Shown here piece after piece: positions 13,322 through 15,243 of a stretch of 15,243 bases of DNA (position 1 is its first letter; the number at the start of each line of letters is the position of its first letter). The stretch comes from VRUE01 sp035266685 (GTDB taxonomy: Bacteria > Actinomycetota > Thermoleophilia > Solirubrobacterales > 70-9): positions 1 through 15,243 of the forward strand of contig DATFMX010000042.1 of NCBI GenBank assembly GCA_035266685.1. Direction: 5' to 3'. The notes beneath the pieces are model-generated. The model was not told the DNA's origin. It did no database searches and saw only the letters and a program-made list of their open reading frames with translations. The position numbers and the translations under genes are program-made.

Positions 13322-14632
13322 ATGTCGGTGGACCAGGCTCAGCTCGATCGCGACCATCTGTGGCACCCGTTCACCCAGCAACAGGGCTGGGTCGAGGAAG
13401 AGCCGCTGATGATCGAGCGGGCCGAGGGGACGGAGCTGATCGACAGCGACGGCCGCCGCTACATCGACGGGGTCTCCTCGCTGTGGTGCAACGTCCACGG
13501 GCATCGCCACCCCGGCATCGACGCGGCGGTGCGCGAGCAGCTCGACCGGGTCGCCCACTCGACGATGCTCGGCCTCTCGCACTCCGGCGCGGCCGAGCTG
13601 GCGGCGAAGCTGGTCGAGATCGCGCCGCCCGGCCTGACCCGCGTCTTCTACTCGGAAGCCGGCGCGACCGCGGTCGAGATCGCCCTGAAGATGGCCTTCC
13701 AGTTCCAGCAGCAGCGCGGCGGCCAGCACCGCCGCCGCACCTCCTTCGCGCACATGCGCGAGGCCTACCACGGCGACACGATCGGCTCGGTCTCGGTCGG
13801 CGGCATCGACCTCTTCCACTCGACCTACCGGCCGCTGCTCTTCCCCACCCACCCGGTCGAGCCGGGCGACGCGGCCGACCTCGAGCGCGTCCTCTCCTGT
13901 CACGAGGAAGAGATCGCGGCGCTGATCGTCGAGCCGCTGGTCCAGGGCGCCGCCGGGATGCTCGTCCACCCCCCCGGCTTCCTGGCCGAAGCGCGCGAGC
14001 TCTGCGACCGCTTCGGCGTGCTGCTGATCTGCGACGAGGTGGCGACCGGCTTCGGCCGCACGGGGACGATGTTCGCCTGCGAGCAGGAGGGCGTCGCGCC
14101 GGACCTGATGTGCCTCGCCAAGGGCCTCACCGGCGGCTACCTGCCGCTGGCGGCGACGCTGGCCACGGAGCGGATCTACGAGGGCTTCCTCGGCGCTCCC
14201 GACGAGCAGCGCACCTTCTTCCACGGCCACACCTACACCGGCAACCCGCTCGCCTGCGCCGCCGCGCTCGCCAGCCTCGAAGCCTTCGAGGCCGAGCGCA
14301 CGCTGGAGCGCCTGGCGCCGAAGATCGAGTTGCTCGGCGAGCTGCTCGAGCCGCTCGCCGCGATGCCCGAGGTCGCCGCGGTGCGCCGCCGCGGCACGAT
14401 GACCGGCATCGACCTCGGCGAGCACGCCCCCGATCTGCGCCTCGGCCACCGCGTCACCCTCGAGGCCCGCAAGCGCGGCGCGATCGTCCGCCCGCTCAGC
14501 GACGTCATCGTCCTCATGCCCCCCCTCTCGATCTCAGAAGACGAGCTGCGCCGCCTCGTCGCGATAGTCGCCGAGTCGATCGAGGCAGCGCACGCGTCTG
14601 CGCACCCGCCCCGAGTCGCTCAAGCGGCGTAG
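13322..14632 (+). CDS. bioA: 7,8-diaminopelargonate synthase (BioA/BioK-type aminotransferase)
   Basis: This PLP aminotransferase converts 8-amino-7-oxononanoate to 7,8-diaminopelargonate, the step between BioF and BioD. From the ATG at 13322 it has 436 residues: HLWHPFTQQ (12-20), SLWCNVHGHRHP (53-64), FYSEAGATAVEIALKMAF (109-126), AYHGDTIG (148-155), CDEVATGFGRTG (237-248) with D238, and LAKGLTGGYLP (265-275) with PLP lysine K267. HGHTYTGNPL (301-310) follows. The residue after WHP is Phe, where SAM-dependent BioA enzymes have Tyr. Overall motifs are closest, from memory, to Bacillus BioK, which uses lysine as amino donor, so the donor is uncertain. The ATG at 13265, with AGGAG 8 bases upstream, is a rival start. 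It would add 19 residues (MPHAGRR...) not usual for the family. The gene is separated from bioBFD by the four-gene minus-strand block. Confidence 0.95.
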   Translation: MSVDQAQLDRDHLWHPFTQQQGWVEEEPLMIERAEGTELIDSDGRRYIDGVSSLWCNVHGHRHPGIDAAVREQLDRVAHSTMLGLSHSGAAELAAKLVEIAPPGLTRVFYSEAGATAVEIALKMAFQFQQQRGGQHRRRTSFAHMREAYHGDTIGSVSVGGIDLFHSTYRPLLFPTHPVEPGDAADLERVLSCHEEEIAALIVEPLVQGAAGMLVHPPGFLAEARELCDRFGVLLICDEVATGFGRTGTMFACEQEGVAPDLMCLAKGLTGGYLPLAATLATERIYEGFLGAPDEQRTFFHGHTYTGNPLACAAALASLEAFEAERTLERLAPKIELLGELLEPLAAMPEVAAVRRRGTMTGIDLGEHAPDLRLGHRVTLEARKRGAIVRPLSDVIVLMPPLSISEDELRRLVAIVAESIEAAHASAHPPRVAQAA

Positions 14633-14696
14633 CCGCCCGGATCCTTTCGGGAGCCGCCGCTCGCGGATACGGTGCTCGGATGACGGGGGCGCCGTG

Positions 14697-14713
14697 ACGG
14701 AACGGGGTTCCGT
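14697..14713. repeat. Perfect inverted repeat ACGGAAC-GGG-GTTCCGT
   Basis: The 7-base arms are perfect complements around a 3-base centre. This is an operator-sized element 65 bases after bioA and just upstream of the sigma-factor relic. The GGAAC core also resembles ECF-type -35 elements, but no matching -10 lies at the usual distance. Confidence 0.5.
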
Positions 14714-14722
14714 TCGTAGTAA

Positions 14723-14890
14723 GGGCGTGAACGAAGCTGTCGTCGCGCCTTCCGTCACTCTCGTCGCGGCAGCCCGCGCGCCTGGCTCTTCGGCATCGCC
14801 CGCAACGCCGCAGCCGCGAGCGCGCCCTCGACTGAGCGCGGTAGAGCTTTGTGCCGCTATCCGGGCCAAAGCTCGACCGCGCAGGGTTAG
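14723..14890 (+). pseudogene. Probable ECF sigma-factor remnant (region 2 to linker fragment)
   Basis: The frame open from 14723 to the TAG at 14888-14890 encodes RRGSPRAWLFGIARNAA (about 14762-14812). This closely matches the stretch ending region 2 of ECF sigma-70 factors (typically ...rGsxraWLfgIArNxxxD.lRR). The rest is not recognisable: upstream Arg-rich sequence meets a TAA at 14720, and downstream it degenerates into SAPSTERGRALCRYPG. There are no promoter-melting helices and no region 4. It is best read as a decayed fragment. A chance match in GC-rich sequence is possible because the motif is short. Confidence 0.45.
14836..14882. repeat. Strong stem-loop, 16-base arms with one mismatch
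   Basis: GCGCGGTAGAGCTTTG (14836-14851) pairs with CAAAGCTCGACCGCGC (14867-14882) at 15 of 16 positions around a 15-base loop. No T-run follows on either strand, so a classical terminator is not supported. It ends 18 bases before the NUDIX ATG and could be an operator or a structured RNA. Confidence 0.55.
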
Positions 14891-14900
14891 GGTGTGGTGG

Positions 14901-15243
14901 ATGGTCGAAATGGGTGAGGGGAGACGACGAGGATCCGCCGAGGCGCCGAACCTGGGTGAGCCGGCTACGCCGCGGCCTTCGGCTTCGGTGGTGCTGCTGA
15001 GGCGGGGTGGGAAGCATGGCGACCGGGCTTTGGAGGTGCTGCTGCTGAAGCGCTCGGAGGAGGCGAAGTTCATGCCGGGGGTCTGGGTGTTCCCCGGCGG
15101 GGGCGTGGATCCGGAGGATGGCGACGGGGAGGCCGGGCACCGAGCCTGCGCGGTGCGGGAGCTCGAGGAGGAGGCGGGGATCGCCCTGCCGCCCTACGAG
15201 GAGCTGGTGCTGTTCTCGCGCTGGATCACCCCGGAGGTCGTCT
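14901..15243 (+). CDS. NUDIX hydrolase, NUDT7/NUDT19-like (3' partial)
   Basis: Members of this group cut nucleoside-diphosphate-linked compounds, often coenzyme A or acyl-CoA, releasing phosphopantetheine and 3',5'-ADP. The window holds the first 114 residues. After a variable N-terminus, strand ASVVLLRRGG (28-37) leads to LEVLLLKRS (44-52), FMPGVWVFPGGGVDPED (57-73) and the NUDIX box ending RELEEEAGI (86-94), with the metal-binding glutamates. LFSRWITPEVV (104-114) matches the WxTP stretch seen after the box in NUDT19-type enzymes. The spacing of the first NUDIX glutamate is stretched, as is common there. ATG 14901 is preceded by TAGGGT (14888-14893) at 7 bases, a possible leaderless -10. 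The frame stays open upstream to GTG 14727 and GTG 14694, so a longer start cannot be excluded. Confidence 0.87.
   Translation, partial: MVEMGEGRRRGSAEAPNLGEPATPRPSASVVLLRRGGKHGDRALEVLLLKRSEEAKFMPGVWVFPGGGVDPEDGDGEAGHRACAVRELEEEAGIALPPYEELVLFSRWITPEVV

Larger units (their letters stand above)
14633..14900. other. 268-base gap after bioA: repeats and a gene relic, no intact gene
   Basis: The gap starts with a tiny GCGGC-GTA-GCCGC hairpin over the bioA stop (14624-14636) and a weak CCCG/CGGG stem (14636-14651). Neither is followed by a T-run, so no clear terminator is seen. It then holds the inverted repeat 14697-14713, an apparent sigma-factor remnant (14723-14890) and a strong stem-loop (14836-14882) just before the NUDIX gene. 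Confidence 0.6.

Noticed and set aside
13286..14449. 387-codon minus-strand frame opposite bioA
   Set aside because: Its composition is typical of antisense to a GC-rich gene, with no recognisable domain. The plus-strand aminotransferase is certain.
1..15243. CRISPR array, tRNA, rRNA, insertion sequence
   Set aside because: No regularly spaced repeats, cloverleaf-like segments, rRNA-like stretches or transposase motifs were seen on reading the window.

Overview
The window is a high-GC, gene-dense stretch of bacterial chromosome. It most likely comes from an actinobacterium, with Thermoleophilia/Solirubrobacterales as a reasonable guess. The signs are strong G/C third-position bias, many TTG/GTG starts, very short or overlapping gene junctions, several genes that appear to lack leaders and Shine-Dalgarno sites, and a desaturase/oxidoreductase pair of the mycobacterial DesA3/Rv3230c type. 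The placement is inferred from style and gene content, not from a marker gene.

Left part (1-5706). The window opens inside a large N6-adenine DNA methylase of the Eco57I/PglX kind. Its base and codon use are visibly less G/C-biased than the rest, so it is probably the edge of an acquired (defence) segment. Its frame runs on antisense through a small, well-formed gene of unknown function (2064-2399, minus), which suggests the methylase has lost its own stop at the junction. Next come an AlkA-type DNA glycosylase and a membrane CHASE-GGDEF diguanylate cyclase joined by a TAATG overlap. A secreted family 3 glycoside hydrolase converges on the cyclase, with a 71-base 3' overlap.

Biotin part (5781-8840 and 13322-14632). 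bioB, bioF and bioD run rightwards, and the last two overlap by 4 bases. The fourth enzyme, the BioA/BioK aminotransferase, lies 4.5 kb further on. Together they make biotin from pimeloyl-thioester. No pimelate-forming gene (bioC/H/I/W) is present. The aminotransferase has Phe where SAM-using BioA has Tyr, and resembles the lysine-using BioK type.

Inserted minus-strand block (8833-13224). Four genes lie between bioD and bioA. A ferredoxin-reductase-type oxidoreductase and an acyl-CoA delta-9 desaturase form one operon. A MarR repressor and a 14-TM DHA2 efflux pump form another. Each operon has a clear AT-rich operator-like repeat at its head: a 16-base palindrome (13237-13252) and a three-half-site array with a 17-base pitch (10794-10834). 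The block looks like a membrane-lipid/efflux module and may be a membrane-stress response.

Right end (14633-15243). A 268-base gap holds two inverted repeats and what looks like a relic of an ECF sigma factor. After it comes the start of a NUDT19-like NUDIX hydrolase cut by the window edge. I see no tRNA, rRNA, CRISPR array, transposase or complete mobile element. No single new system stands out. The best leads are the methylase junction, the two operator arrays, the BioK-like donor switch and the sigma-factor relic.
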